Made by a program: the position numbers and the translations under genes. Below, one piece after another: positions 26,017 through 34,321 of a stretch of DNA of 64,000 bases. The stretch is from Mesorhizobium kowhaii (GTDB lineage Bacteria > Pseudomonadota > Alphaproteobacteria > Rhizobiales > Rhizobiaceae). Below the pieces are notes generated by a model. The model was not told the DNA's origin and ran no database searches. It saw only the letters and a program-made list of their open reading frames with translations. Location of the stretch: the NCBI RefSeq assembly GCF_003253745.1, contig NZ_MZXV01000062.1:248001-312000 (forward strand). The letters run 5' to 3'. The number at the start of each line of letters is the position of its first letter. The stretch's first letter is position 1.

Positions 26017-26620
26017 AACCCAGCCGGCGGTTACCCAGGCCACTCTGGTCAAGAAGGCAGCGCCGAAATCCGACTACAAGCCGGCCGATGTGTCGCCGCA
26101 GCGGCGCGTGCAGCGCTCCTTCGCGGTCAGGCTATGGTCTGTGCGGCACTCGCGCCTGCTCGAATGGTTCTACGCCAGATTCGCCGACATGTTCCTGCTC
26201 CTCCACCCCTTGTGGAAGGGTCTTGGCTACGGCCGTGTCGAAGGGCCGGTCAAATTTGTCGAGAAGCGCGTCAAGGGCTTCATGTTCGACTGCCGGATGT
26301 GCGGCCAGTGCATATTGTCCTCGACCGGCATGTCGTGCCCGATGAACTGCCCTAAGCAATTGCGCAACGGCCCGTGCGGCGGCGTACGCGCCAATGGCAA
26401 TTGCGAGGTCGAGCCTGATATGCCCTGCGTCTGGGTCAAGGCCTGGGAAGGCTCGCAGAACATGGTCCACAGCGACAGGATCCTGACCGTGCAGAAGCCG
26501 GTCGACCAGTCGCTGCGGGAAACCTCGGCCTGGCTGCGGGTCACCGCGCAGGCGGCCGCCGCGCGCGAAGCAGCCGCTGCCGCCAAGAATGGGGCGGCAA
26601 ACACCGGGGCATCGGCATGA
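26009..26620 (+). CDS. metV: MetV-like methylene-THF reductase C-terminal (zinc/Fe-S) protein
   Basis: A 203-residue protein with a cysteine-rich centre: Cys95, 98, 101, 110, 114, 123, 132 and 140, reading CRMCGQCILSSTGMSCP then NGPCGGVRANGNCEV. This matches the MetV/MTHFR_C family, the partner of MetF in acetogen-type methylenetetrahydrofolate reductases, which binds zinc and iron-sulfur clusters. Residues 150-203 are Ala-rich and poorly conserved. The start overlaps the preceding gene and the stop overlaps metF by 4 bases (ATGA), as expected for a stoichiometric complex. The gene name is by family, not experiment. Confidence 0.88.
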   Translation: MSETQPAVTQATLVKKAAPKSDYKPADVSPQRRVQRSFAVRLWSVRHSRLLEWFYARFADMFLLLHPLWKGLGYGRVEGPVKFVEKRVKGFMFDCRMCGQCILSSTGMSCPMNCPKQLRNGPCGGVRANGNCEVEPDMPCVWVKAWEGSQNMVHSDRILTVQKPVDQSLRETSAWLRVTAQAAAAREAAAAAKNGAANTGASA

Positions 26621-27708
26621 TCGGAGGCCAGCGCGACGAGAACCCGGCCGGCATCCATCTGCCGCTCGACCCCCTGCCCGGCCACACTTCGCGCGGCCGG
26701 CTGGAACGCGTCCTGAGGCGCGGCGAATTCGCCGTCACGACCGAACTCAACCCGCCCGACAGCGCCGATCCGGAAGACGTCTACAACCGGGCGAAAATCT
26801 TCGACGGCTGGGTCGATGCCATCAACGCCGTCGACGCCTCGGGCGCCAACTGTCACATGTCGTCGGTCGGCATCTGCGCACTTTTGACCCGCATGGGCTA
26901 TGCGCCGATCATGCAGATCGCCTGCCGCGACAAGAACCGCATCGCCATCCAGGGTGACGTGCTGGGCGGGGCTGCGATGGGCGTCGCCAACATGCTGTGC
27001 CTGACCGGCGACGGCGTGCAGGCTGGCGACCAGCCCGGCGCCAAGCCGGTGTTCGACCTCGACTGCATGTCGCTCCTGGAAACCTGCCGCATCATGCGCG
27101 ACAATGGCAAGTTCCTGTCCGGCCGCAAGCTGACGACGCCGCCGCAGCTTTTCCTCGGAGCGGCGATCAACCCGTTCGCGCCGCCGATCGACTTCCGCCC
27201 GCATCGGCTGGGCAAGAAGATCGCCGCCGGCGCGCAATTCGTGCAGAGCCAGTATTGTTTCGACGTGCCGATGTTCCGCACCTACATGCAGAAGGTGCGC
27301 GACCTCGGCTACACCGAACAGTGCTTCATCCTGGTTGGCGTCGGACCACTGGCCTCGGCCAAGACAGCCAAGTGGATCCGCTCCAACGTGCCGGGCATTC
27401 ACATCCCCGATTCGGTCATCAAGCGGCTGGAGGGCGCGCAGGACCAGAAGAAGGAAGGCAAGCAGCTCTGCATCGACATCATCAATGAGGTGAAGGAAAT
27501 CTCCGGCGTCTCTGGCGTCCATGTCATGGCCTATCGCCAGGAGGAATATGTCGCCGAGATCGTCGATGAATCGGGCGTGCTGAAGGGCCGCCAGCCATGG
27601 AAACGCGAGATCCGTCACGACGACCAGATGGTCGCCGACCGGCTCGAGCACATACTGCACGACGACATTACCGAAACGCAGGTGGATATGGTGAAGACCG
27701 CGCACTGA
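26617..27708 (+). CDS. metF: Methylenetetrahydrofolate reductase-family protein
   Basis: A 363-residue MTHFR barrel protein: LRRGEFAVTTELNPPDSADPEDV (start strand and acidic residue), CRDKNRIAIQGDVLGGAAMG, MLCLTGDG and FFVQSQYCFD-like segments. It interconverts 5,10-methylene-THF and 5-methyl-THF; in a demethylation pathway it would run in the oxidising direction with MetV as partner. It is longer than E. coli MetF (296 residues), with an extended C-terminus. The start overlaps the MetV stop. The electron carrier is not evident. Confidence 0.88.
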   Translation: MIGGQRDENPAGIHLPLDPLPGHTSRGRLERVLRRGEFAVTTELNPPDSADPEDVYNRAKIFDGWVDAINAVDASGANCHMSSVGICALLTRMGYAPIMQIACRDKNRIAIQGDVLGGAAMGVANMLCLTGDGVQAGDQPGAKPVFDLDCMSLLETCRIMRDNGKFLSGRKLTTPPQLFLGAAINPFAPPIDFRPHRLGKKIAAGAQFVQSQYCFDVPMFRTYMQKVRDLGYTEQCFILVGVGPLASAKTAKWIRSNVPGIHIPDSVIKRLEGAQDQKKEGKQLCIDIINEVKEISGVSGVHVMAYRQEEYVAEIVDESGVLKGRQPWKREIRHDDQMVADRLEHILHDDITETQVDMVKTAH

Positions 27709-27751
27709 CGGCGCGGACGGCCACCCATTCGCTTGAACGAAACCAGACAAC

Positions 27752-27773
27752 GATATAAAGAAATCTTTATATC
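27752..27773 (+). promoter_or_regulatory. Perfect palindromic operator (GATATAAAGA-N2-TCTTTATATC), copy 2
   Basis: Two 10-bp arms are perfectly inverted around AA. The element ends 17 bp before the start of the MtrH-like gene, so a bound protein would block initiation. The second copy lies upstream of the Bmt-like gene at 9724. Both targets connect methyl-THF and methionine metabolism, which fits a SAM-cycle repressor of the ArsR type (SahR-like); the assignment is inference. Confidence 0.8.
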
Positions 27774-27789
27774 ACGGCGGAGAGAATTC

Positions 27790-28764
27790 ATGACCCGGAC
27801 GATCGTCGCCTCGGCGACACGAGAAATCATCATCGGCTTCGACCAGCCGTTCTGCGTGATTGGCGAACGCATCAATCCGACCGGCCGCAAGAAGCTGGCC
27901 GCAGAGATGATCGCGGGCAATTTCGAGACCGTCATCAGGGACGCGCTCGAGCAGGCAGCCTGTGGCGCCACCATGCTCGACGTCAATGCCGGCGTCACCT
28001 CGGTCAACCCGAACGAGACCGAACCCGGCCTGCTGGTGCAGACGCTGGAGATCGTCCAGGGCCTGGTCGACCTGCCGTTGTCGATCGACTCGTCGGTCAC
28101 CGCCGCGATCGAGGCCGCGCTGAAGGTCGCCAAGGGCCGGCCGCTGGTCAATTCCGTCACCGGCGAGGAAGAAAAGCTCGAAGCCATCCTGCCACTGGTC
28201 AAGAAGTACAACGTACCTGTCGTCGCCATCTCCAACGACGAGACCGGCATTTCGATGGATCCGGATGTGCGCTTTGCCGTCGCCAAGAAGATCGTGCAGC
28301 GCTGCGCCGATTTCGGCATTCCCGCGCATGACGTCGTCGTCGATCCCCTGGTGATGCCGATCGGCGCGCTCGGCGATGCCGGCCGCCAGGTGTTCGCGCT
28401 GCTGCGCCGGCTGCGCGAAGAGCTCAAGGTCAACACCACCTGCGGCCTGTCCAACATCTCCTTCGGCCTGCCGCACCGCCACGGCATCAACGCCGCCTTC
28501 ATCCCGATGGTGATCGGCGCCGGCATGACGAGCGCCATCATGAACCCGGTGCGCCCGCAGGAAATGGAAGCCGTGCGCGGCGCCAATGTGCTTAACGGCA
28601 CCGACGAGAACTGCACCAACTGGATCCGCACCTACAAGGACTACAAGCCGGCCGAAGGCGGCCAGGCTGTCGCCGCCCCGACGCAGGTCAATGCGCCGGG
28701 CGAAGGCGCCAACAATGGTGGCCGCCGCCGTGGCGGCCGTGAAGCCCGGATGGCTCGGGGATAA
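27790..28764 (+). CDS. MtrH-like methyl-corrinoid:THF methyltransferase (DHPS-fold)
   Basis: A 324-residue protein of the pterin-binding/dihydropteroate-synthase-like methyltransferase group. FCVIGERINPTGRKKL is the pterin-site motif, ATMLDVNAGVTSVNP and LPLSIDSSVTAAIEAALK follow, and the C-terminal TTCGLSNISFGLPHR matches the family. It passes the methyl group from the methyl-corrinoid protein to tetrahydrofolate. The C-terminus is short and basic (GRRRGGREARMARG). ATG 27790 has a GGAGAG ribosome site and lies just after the palindrome. It is followed 10 bp later by the vestigial copy of the activator gene start. Confidence 0.9.
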   Translation: MTRTIVASATREIIIGFDQPFCVIGERINPTGRKKLAAEMIAGNFETVIRDALEQAACGATMLDVNAGVTSVNPNETEPGLLVQTLEIVQGLVDLPLSIDSSVTAAIEAALKVAKGRPLVNSVTGEEEKLEAILPLVKKYNVPVVAISNDETGISMDPDVRFAVAKKIVQRCADFGIPAHDVVVDPLVMPIGALGDAGRQVFALLRRLREELKVNTTCGLSNISFGLPHRHGINAAFIPMVIGAGMTSAIMNPVRPQEMEAVRGANVLNGTDENCTNWIRTYKDYKPAEGGQAVAAPTQVNAPGEGANNGGRRRGGREARMARG

Positions 28765-28774
28765 GCGCGCAATC

Positions 28775-28849
28775 GTGGACTGTCCTGCAAACCTCACCGA
28801 ACCGATCGTGCAGATGATGCCGTCGGGCCGGTGTGCGTTTCGGTCAGGC
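28775..28849 (+). pseudogene. Vestigial duplicate of the RamA-like gene 5' end
   Basis: From GTG 28775 the reading is VDCPANLTEPIVQMMPSGR, clearly homologous to the start of the 29176 gene (MNSPANITDPLVLFMPSGK). By my count 42 of the first 54 bases are identical. The similarity fades at about 28849, where the small opposite-strand membrane-protein gene ends. It begins 10 bp after the MtrH-like stop, the place where the activator gene would be expected. It is best explained as a remnant of the original start left after insertion of the 28844-29170 segment. Confidence 0.65.
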
Positions 28850-29086
28850 CATGCCCAAAATGGCGTCGAACAGCACCATTCCCGCCCACGACCCGAAAAT
28901 GCCGGTCAGCCCGCCGACAATGAAGTCATCGTCGGCGGCCGGCCAGAACCCGTGCAGCAGCAAGGCTCCGACAATCGCACCGACAATACCGGACGCCAGA
29001 TATTGCGGATTGCGCAGCCATGGGCCGCGCAGCAGGCGCACCATGGTAAAAGCAGTGAGTATGGCGGACACGAGGAGATCGGACAT
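28844..29086 (-). CDS. Small membrane protein (YeaQ/GlsB-like)
   Basis: An 80-residue protein (MSDLLVSAILTAFTMVRL...) with three hydrophobic segments; the glycine-rich middle one (ASGIVGAIVGALLLHGF) and GGLTGIFGSWAGMVLF resemble small transglycosylase-associated/GlsB membrane proteins. It is opposite in strand to the C1 operon and sits inside it, interrupting the usual adjacency of the MtrH-like and RamA-like genes. Its stop lies inside the vestigial repeat. An ATG at 29104 would lengthen it by 6 residues. Confidence 0.7.
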   Translation of the reverse strand: MSDLLVSAILTAFTMVRLLRGPWLRNPQYLASGIVGAIVGALLLHGFWPAADDDFIVGGLTGIFGSWAGMVLFDAILGMA

Positions 29087-29175
29087 GACTGGCCTCTGGA
29101 CCATCAGACACTCCGCCCATTAGTGAAACGATCCGTTAAACGGCATCGACAATCGTCATCGAGACGCGTGCAAGC

Positions 29176-31245
29176 ATGAATTCACCTGCCAACATCACCG
29201 ATCCGCTCGTGCTGTTCATGCCGTCGGGCAAGCGCGGGCGGTTTCCGGTCGGCACGCCGGTGCTGGATGCCGCACGCCAGCTCGGCGTCTATGTCGAAAG
29301 CGTCTGCGGCGGGCGTGCCACGTGCGGGCGCTGCCAGATCGAAGTGCAGGAAGGCAATTTCGCCAAACACAAGATCATTTCCTCCAACGACCACATCACG
29401 CCCAAGGGTGCCAAGGAAGAGCGCTATGAGCGCGTTCGCGGCCTGCCCGAACGGCGCCGCCTCTCCTGCTCGGCGCAGATCCTCGGCGACCTCGTCATCG
29501 ACGTGCCGCAGGATACAGTCATCAACGCGCAGACCATCCGCAAGGATGCCGACACCAGGGTGATCGCCCGCGATGCGGCGATCCGCATGTGCTATGTCGA
29601 AATCGAAGAGCCCGACATGCACAAGCCGCTCGGCGATCTCGACCGCCTCAAGATCGCTTTGATGAAGGACTGGAACCTCAAGAGCCTGGACTTCGATTTT
29701 TATCTCTTGCCGCAAGTGCAAGGCATTCTACGCAAAGGCAACTGGACCGCCACCGCCGCCATCTACAAGGATGCCGACTCGGAGACCGCGCGGGTCATCG
29801 CTTTGTGGCCAGGTCTCAAGAACGAAGCCTATGGGCTGGCTTGCGATATCGGCTCGACCACCATCGCCATGCATCTGGTGTCGCTGCTGTCGGGCCGCGT
29901 CGCCGCCTCCTCCGGCACGTCGAACCCGCAGATCCGCTTCGGCGAGGATCTGATGAGCCGCGTCTCCTATGTGATGATGAATCCCGATGGCCGCGAAGGC
30001 ATGACGGTCGCCGTGCGCGAGGCGATCTCCGGTCTTGTCGACAAGGTCTGCGCCGAAGGCAACGTCCAGCGCAACGACATCCTGGATTCCGTCTTCGTCG
30101 GCAATCCGATCATGCACCATCTGTTCCTCGGCATCGACCCGACCGAACTCGGCGGCGCGCCCTTCGCGCTGGCCGTTTCGGGCGCGGTGCACATCAAGGC
30201 ATCCGATATCGGCCTGAAGCTCAACCAGGGCGCCCGGCTCTACATGCTGCCTTGCATCGCCGGCCATGTCGGCGCCGATGCGGCGGCGGTGACGCTGTCG
30301 GAAGGCCCGCACCGCCAGGACGAGATGATGCTGATCGTCGACGTCGGCACCAATGCCGAGATCGTGCTCGGCAACCGCACGCGCGTCGTCGCCGCCTCCT
30401 CGCCCACCGGCCCGGCTTTCGAGGGCGCGGAAATCTCCGGCGGCCAGCGCGCCGCCCCCGGTGCCATCGAGCGCGTGCGCATCGACCCCGACACGCTGGA
30501 GCCGAAATACCGCGTCATCGGCTCGGAGCTGTGGTCCGACGAGCCGGGTTTCCTCGACAGCGTGCAGGCGACCGGCGTCACCGGCATCTGCGGCTCCGGC
30601 ATCATCGAGGTCGTGGCCGAGATGTACCTCGCCGGCATCATCTCCGAGGACGGCGTCATCGATGGCGGGCTTGCCGCCCGCTCGCCGCGCGTCACCGCCA
30701 ACGGCCGCACCTTCTCCTACGTGCTGAAGGAAGGCGAACCGAAGATCACCATCACCCAGACCGATGTGCGCGCCATCCAGCTCGCCAAGGCAGCGCTTTA
30801 TGCCGGCACCAAGCTGTTGATGGAAAAGCAGAACACCGACCATGTCGACCGCATCCATTTCGCCGGCGCCTTCGGCTCCTTCATCGATCCGAAATACGCC
30901 ATGGTGCTGGGCCTGATCCCGGATTGCGATCTCGACAAGGTTTCGGCCGTCGGTAACGCCGCCGGCGCTGGTGCGCGCATGGCGCTGCTCAACCGCGGCT
31001 ATCGTCGCGAGATCGAGGACACGGTCAGCAAGATCGAGAAGATCGAGACAGCGCTCGAACCAAAATTCCAGGAGCATTTCGTCTACGCCATGGCGCTGCC
31101 GAACAAGGTTGATCCGTTCCCGAAACTGTCGGCGGCGGTGAAACTGCCGCCGCGCAAGACGGTCAGCGAGGATGGCGTCGCCGGCGACGCCGCCCCGCGC
31201 CGGCGTTCGCGCGAAGGCCACGCGGCCCGGCGCGGCCGGGAATAG
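29176..31245 (+). CDS. RamA-like corrinoid activation protein (ferredoxin plus ASKHA domain)
   Basis: A 689-residue protein. Residues 10-105 are a plant-type [2Fe-2S] ferredoxin domain (Cys44, Cys50, Cys53, Cys98 in ESVCGGRATCGRC and RLSCSAQ). The rest is a DUF4445-type ASKHA ATPase (GLACDIGSTTIAMHLV, LIVDVGTNAEIVLG, ATGVTGICGSGIIEVVAE). In the family these use ATP to reduce inactive Co(II) cobalamin back to Co(I). This is the expected repair enzyme for the MttB/corrinoid system. It is longer than archaeal RamA and has a basic Arg-rich tail. Confidence 0.92.
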   Translation: MNSPANITDPLVLFMPSGKRGRFPVGTPVLDAARQLGVYVESVCGGRATCGRCQIEVQEGNFAKHKIISSNDHITPKGAKEERYERVRGLPERRRLSCSAQILGDLVIDVPQDTVINAQTIRKDADTRVIARDAAIRMCYVEIEEPDMHKPLGDLDRLKIALMKDWNLKSLDFDFYLLPQVQGILRKGNWTATAAIYKDADSETARVIALWPGLKNEAYGLACDIGSTTIAMHLVSLLSGRVAASSGTSNPQIRFGEDLMSRVSYVMMNPDGREGMTVAVREAISGLVDKVCAEGNVQRNDILDSVFVGNPIMHHLFLGIDPTELGGAPFALAVSGAVHIKASDIGLKLNQGARLYMLPCIAGHVGADAAAVTLSEGPHRQDEMMLIVDVGTNAEIVLGNRTRVVAASSPTGPAFEGAEISGGQRAAPGAIERVRIDPDTLEPKYRVIGSELWSDEPGFLDSVQATGVTGICGSGIIEVVAEMYLAGIISEDGVIDGGLAARSPRVTANGRTFSYVLKEGEPKITITQTDVRAIQLAKAALYAGTKLLMEKQNTDHVDRIHFAGAFGSFIDPKYAMVLGLIPDCDLDKVSAVGNAAGAGARMALLNRGYRREIEDTVSKIEKIETALEPKFQEHFVYAMALPNKVDPFPKLSAAVKLPPRKTVSEDGVAGDAAPRRRSREGHAARRGRE

Positions 31246-31315
31246 AAAGTGCGGCGTTACAACGGATTCAGGTACCGCGCCTTACACCTGTGTTTCAATC
31301 TGCGGCAGACGCAAG

Positions 31316-32320
31316 TCAGACTGCGGCCTGACCTGCGGCAGGCTTTTGGCGCGTGACGGATTTGAGCAAACCGGTCAGCGGTTTTTCAACAATCAGATAG
31401 AGCGCCGCGGAAATCGCAATGCTTACAAAGGCAATCGACGCCTGCTGCCAGATTGACGGAACTCCAAACCGCAGCATGATACCGGTCACCACGACAGCCA
31501 CCAGCACGTGCCAGATGTAGATCGAATACGAGGCATTGCCTAAAAATGTGAGCAAGGCCATGGGCCTGAACGGGCTCGCGCGCTCGGCAAAAACCGCGCC
31601 GGCAACGACCAGGGTCGCCGGAATGCCCCAACGCAAGACGCGGGGCATTTCAGGGTCAAGCATCTGGGCCGTCATCAGCAAGAGAAATCCGCCAACAAAC
31701 AGCGCCAGCGCCAGCATAAGCTGGAGCCGAATATCCTTCATCCACAGCCGCCCGACGACAACACCGGCCGCGAACTCGAGCACGATGGGAGAGGTAAAGG
31801 CCCCGGGGTACCCTTGCAGCAGGAAAAAATTCATCGCGACCATCGCCAGCATCGCGCCGATCAGCGCGCCAAAACGCTGCTTCTTGGCCAGCAAGAGCGA
31901 CAAGGCGAAAACGATGTAAAACATCATTTCATAGCATAGCGTCCAGCCTTGGATCACCACGGGATGAAGTGACCCGTTCTGCATCATTGGAAAAAACAAC
32001 AGCGACCCGAAAAAATTAGCAGGGCTCAACACGTGTCCGAAGAGAAACTGCGGCTTGACGAAAATTGCCAGCGCAGTCAGCAACGTAACTATCCAATAAA
32101 GTGGCACGATGCGAACAATTCGCTGCCACATGAAGCGCTGTGCAGCGACAGGGCGATCGACCGTCGAGACCCACATGATGAAACCGCTAATTACAAAGAA
32201 GATGTCAACGCCTGCTGCACCAATCGCGAACGGGCCGTTGAACTGCTCGTTGATATGAAAACAGACTACTGCGGAAGCGGCCAACCCACGAAGATACTGA
32301 ATACTATGGATTTCATTCAC
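31316..32320 (-). CDS. Acyltransferase 3 family membrane protein
   Basis: A 334-residue protein of about ten membrane segments. The start motif NEIHSIQYLRGLAASAVVCFHI, with the catalytic His after the first helix, is the signature of acyltransferase_3 (OafA/NodX-like) enzymes, which O-acetylate polysaccharides or lipids. It begins at GTG 32320, directly before the conserved motif. No linked glycan genes are adjacent. AT content is slightly above that of its neighbours, which may point to acquisition. Confidence 0.82.
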   Translation of the reverse strand: MNEIHSIQYLRGLAASAVVCFHINEQFNGPFAIGAAGVDIFFVISGFIMWVSTVDRPVAAQRFMWQRIVRIVPLYWIVTLLTALAIFVKPQFLFGHVLSPANFFGSLLFFPMMQNGSLHPVVIQGWTLCYEMMFYIVFALSLLLAKKQRFGALIGAMLAMVAMNFFLLQGYPGAFTSPIVLEFAAGVVVGRLWMKDIRLQLMLALALFVGGFLLLMTAQMLDPEMPRVLRWGIPATLVVAGAVFAERASPFRPMALLTFLGNASYSIYIWHVLVAVVVTGIMLRFGVPSIWQQASIAFVSIAISAALYLIVEKPLTGLLKSVTRQKPAAGQAAV

Positions 32321-32643
32321 GCTTTTACCCCTTAACGCCCCTCCCACCAAAAATGCTGCACTGCACAATAGCGAATATCTGCCGCCATTTGTCAACTCGG
32401 CAAATCTTAAGGTAGAATTTCAGCATTCCTTTTGATCGTTTATCACGCATCCGACGATAGCCCGACCCGGCGTCGATCAAATGCAATTTCATTTGTATGC
32501 AAATGTTTCCAGATCGGCTGATCCGGAAACCGAAACGCTGTTTTCGTGAAATCCGCTGGAAACATGCGCGGCGCATTTAAGCCGCCATCGAAGGCTGGCC
32601 GGAAATGTCTTCCTGCCGCAGTGACCTTCCGGAGGAGACCAAA
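32321..32643. other. 323-bp AT-rich intergenic region
   Basis: This gap is distinctly AT-richer than the window. It must hold the promoters of the GTG-started acyltransferase (minus) and the small DUF1127-like gene (plus). A GGAGGAGACC stretch with GGAGG precedes the latter. No other gene or named element can be supported. Confidence 0.5.
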
Positions 32644-32829
32644 ATGTCGATGTTCGAAAGCCTCGGCCGCTATGGTGTGGCCATCAAGATTGCCCACGAC
32701 AGGAAGAAGTCGATCCGGGCCTTGAACAACCTGCCGGCGCATGTCCAGAAGGACATTGGTTGGCCGGCATCGCCGCCGAACGACCCGCAGGCCGCGCTCA
32801 TCTCGCTGCTTCTGGGTACGGCGCGCTGA
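32644..32829 (+). CDS. Small DUF1127-like protein
   Basis: A 61-residue protein, MSMFESLGRYGVAIKIAHDRKKSIRALNNLPAHVQKDIGWPASPP and onward. The RxLxxLPxxVQKDIGWP core resembles short DUF1127 proteins of rhizobia, small Arg-rich regulators of unknown mechanism, sometimes linked to phosphate or carbon responses. GGAGG at 32632-32636 supports the ATG. A related protein lies at 35445. Confidence 0.75.
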   Translation: MSMFESLGRYGVAIKIAHDRKKSIRALNNLPAHVQKDIGWPASPPNDPQAALISLLLGTAR

Positions 32830-33073
32830 TGACATTCGCCGACAAATGCAAGCTGCTCGTCAGGCGTCGGAGCCCACATGCGGCCTCGGCGCCTGGCAAC
32901 ACCCGGCTGCGCGCCGCGCTTCTGCCGCGGCGTTGACCGCCGCAGAAGCACCGAGGCCCGGATCACACCACCGTGTAGACATAGCGTAAAACTTGACATT
33001 TTCGGCCACGGCACGATCTTCGCAGGTGAGGGGAATTCTCTTAGTCGGCTGCAGCCGAAGTTCGTGTATCCGG

Positions 33074-34054
33074 ATGCCAAGTTTGAAAAGCCACGTCGTG
33101 TCGTTCGTGCTCCGGCACAGCCGCAAGAAGGCGTTTTCCAGCCCGGAAAACCTGCAGCGCTGGATCGCTGCCGCGCGCAAGACCGAGAACCACCAGCCGC
33201 CCGCCTCGCTGCATCAGCGTCTCGACATCGAGATGCATACGGTCGATGGCTTTCCCGTCTATGAAATCGCCCCCAAGGCCGGCGAGCAGAAGCGGATTCT
33301 CTATCTGCATGGCGGCGCCTATGTCTTTGAAATCACGCCCTATCATTGGCACCTGATCGCCGACATGGCCGACCGGCTGGGCTACGGCATCACCGTGCCG
33401 ATCTATCCCATCGCCCCCGAACACGATTTCCACGCCATGTTCGGTATGGTCGGCGATGTCTACCGCCAGATGCTCGACGAGACGGAGGCCGAGGATATCG
33501 TCTTCATGGGCGATTCCGCCGGCGGCAACATGGCTGTGGTGCTGACCATGATGGCCGCGGAACAGGCCCTGCCCCTGCCGTCGCGCCATGTGCTGATTTC
33601 ACCCGGCCTCGACATGTCGCTTTCCAACCCCGAAGTGTTCGAGGCCGAACGCCGCGACCCCTGGCTGGGCATTTCGGGCGGGATGGAGGCAGTCCGGCTC
33701 TACAGCGCCGGCTTCGATCGCAGCGACTGGCACATCAGCCCGCTCTATGGCGACCTCTCGGTGCTGCCGAAAACGCTGCTCCTAACCGGCTCGCACGACC
33801 TCCTCAGTCCTGACAATCTGATCTTCGCGCAAAAGGCGCGCGCCGTCGGCGTCGAGGTCGAGGTCGTCTACGAAGAAGGTATGTTCCATGTCTGGCCACT
33901 GATCGACATGCCTGAAGCACGGCGGGCGCGCGACAGCATCGTGACCTTCCTGGTCGGGGAAAAAACCCTTGGTCAAGCCGAGATCGAGGCGATCACCTGG
34001 TCGGTCAAGGCTTCATCTAGCGAGCCATTCAAGACCGGATTGGCCAGCACGTAA
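33074..34054 (+). CDS. Alpha/beta hydrolase (HSL/GDXG-like)
   Basis: A 326-residue hydrolase. The oxyanion-hole motif is YLHGGAYVFE, the nucleophile elbow is FMGDSAGGNMAVVL, and Asp and His are in LLTGSHDLLSP and GMFHVWPLIDMPE. This is the hormone-sensitive-lipase/GDXG ester hydrolase group, and the substrate is probably an ester. ATG 33074 was chosen because upstream sequence lacks conservation and a ribosome site; earlier starts are possible. The 3' end overlaps the convergent gene by 82 bp. Confidence 0.85.
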   Translation: MPSLKSHVVSFVLRHSRKKAFSSPENLQRWIAAARKTENHQPPASLHQRLDIEMHTVDGFPVYEIAPKAGEQKRILYLHGGAYVFEITPYHWHLIADMADRLGYGITVPIYPIAPEHDFHAMFGMVGDVYRQMLDETEAEDIVFMGDSAGGNMAVVLTMMAAEQALPLPSRHVLISPGLDMSLSNPEVFEAERRDPWLGISGGMEAVRLYSAGFDRSDWHISPLYGDLSVLPKTLLLTGSHDLLSPDNLIFAQKARAVGVEVEVVYEEGMFHVWPLIDMPEARRARDSIVTFLVGEKTLGQAEIEAITWSVKASSSEPFKTGLAST

Positions 34055-34311
34055 ATTGCTTCCAGTATTTCTTCATCTCGTTCTGGCTGGTAGTCGATAT
34101 CTTCCCTGCATTCGATCAGGTCTGCCCACGCCTCCACGTCCGCAGCGGTGAGTTCTCCTGCCTGGAACCGTCGGAGCACACTCAAAATATGATCAGTGGT
34201 CAGGACGACTACTGGCGTCTCGGACCAACCCAGGTCGCTTACGATTGCAGCCAGAACATCAATCGGCTTCCCGCATGTGATAAGATCGGTGAGCACTGAA
34301 ACGCGGCTCAC
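33973..34311 (-). CDS. Acidic hypothetical protein
   Basis: A 112-residue acidic protein beginning MSRVSVLTDLITCGKPIDVLAAI, with two helical halves and a C-terminal LDEALTDQVIASISA. No family is recognised. Its 3' part overlaps the 3' end of the hydrolase gene by 82 bp on the opposite strand, an unusual extent for real genes. Composition and the helical periodicity support it being real. Its small size and acidity recall immunity proteins, but no toxin is next to it. Confidence 0.65.
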   Translation of the reverse strand: MSRVSVLTDLITCGKPIDVLAAIVSDLGWSETPVVVLTTDHILSVLRRFQAGELTAADVEAWADLIECREDIDYQPERDEEILEAIYVLANPVLNGSLDEALTDQVIASISA

Positions 34312-34321
34312 AGCAGGCCCA

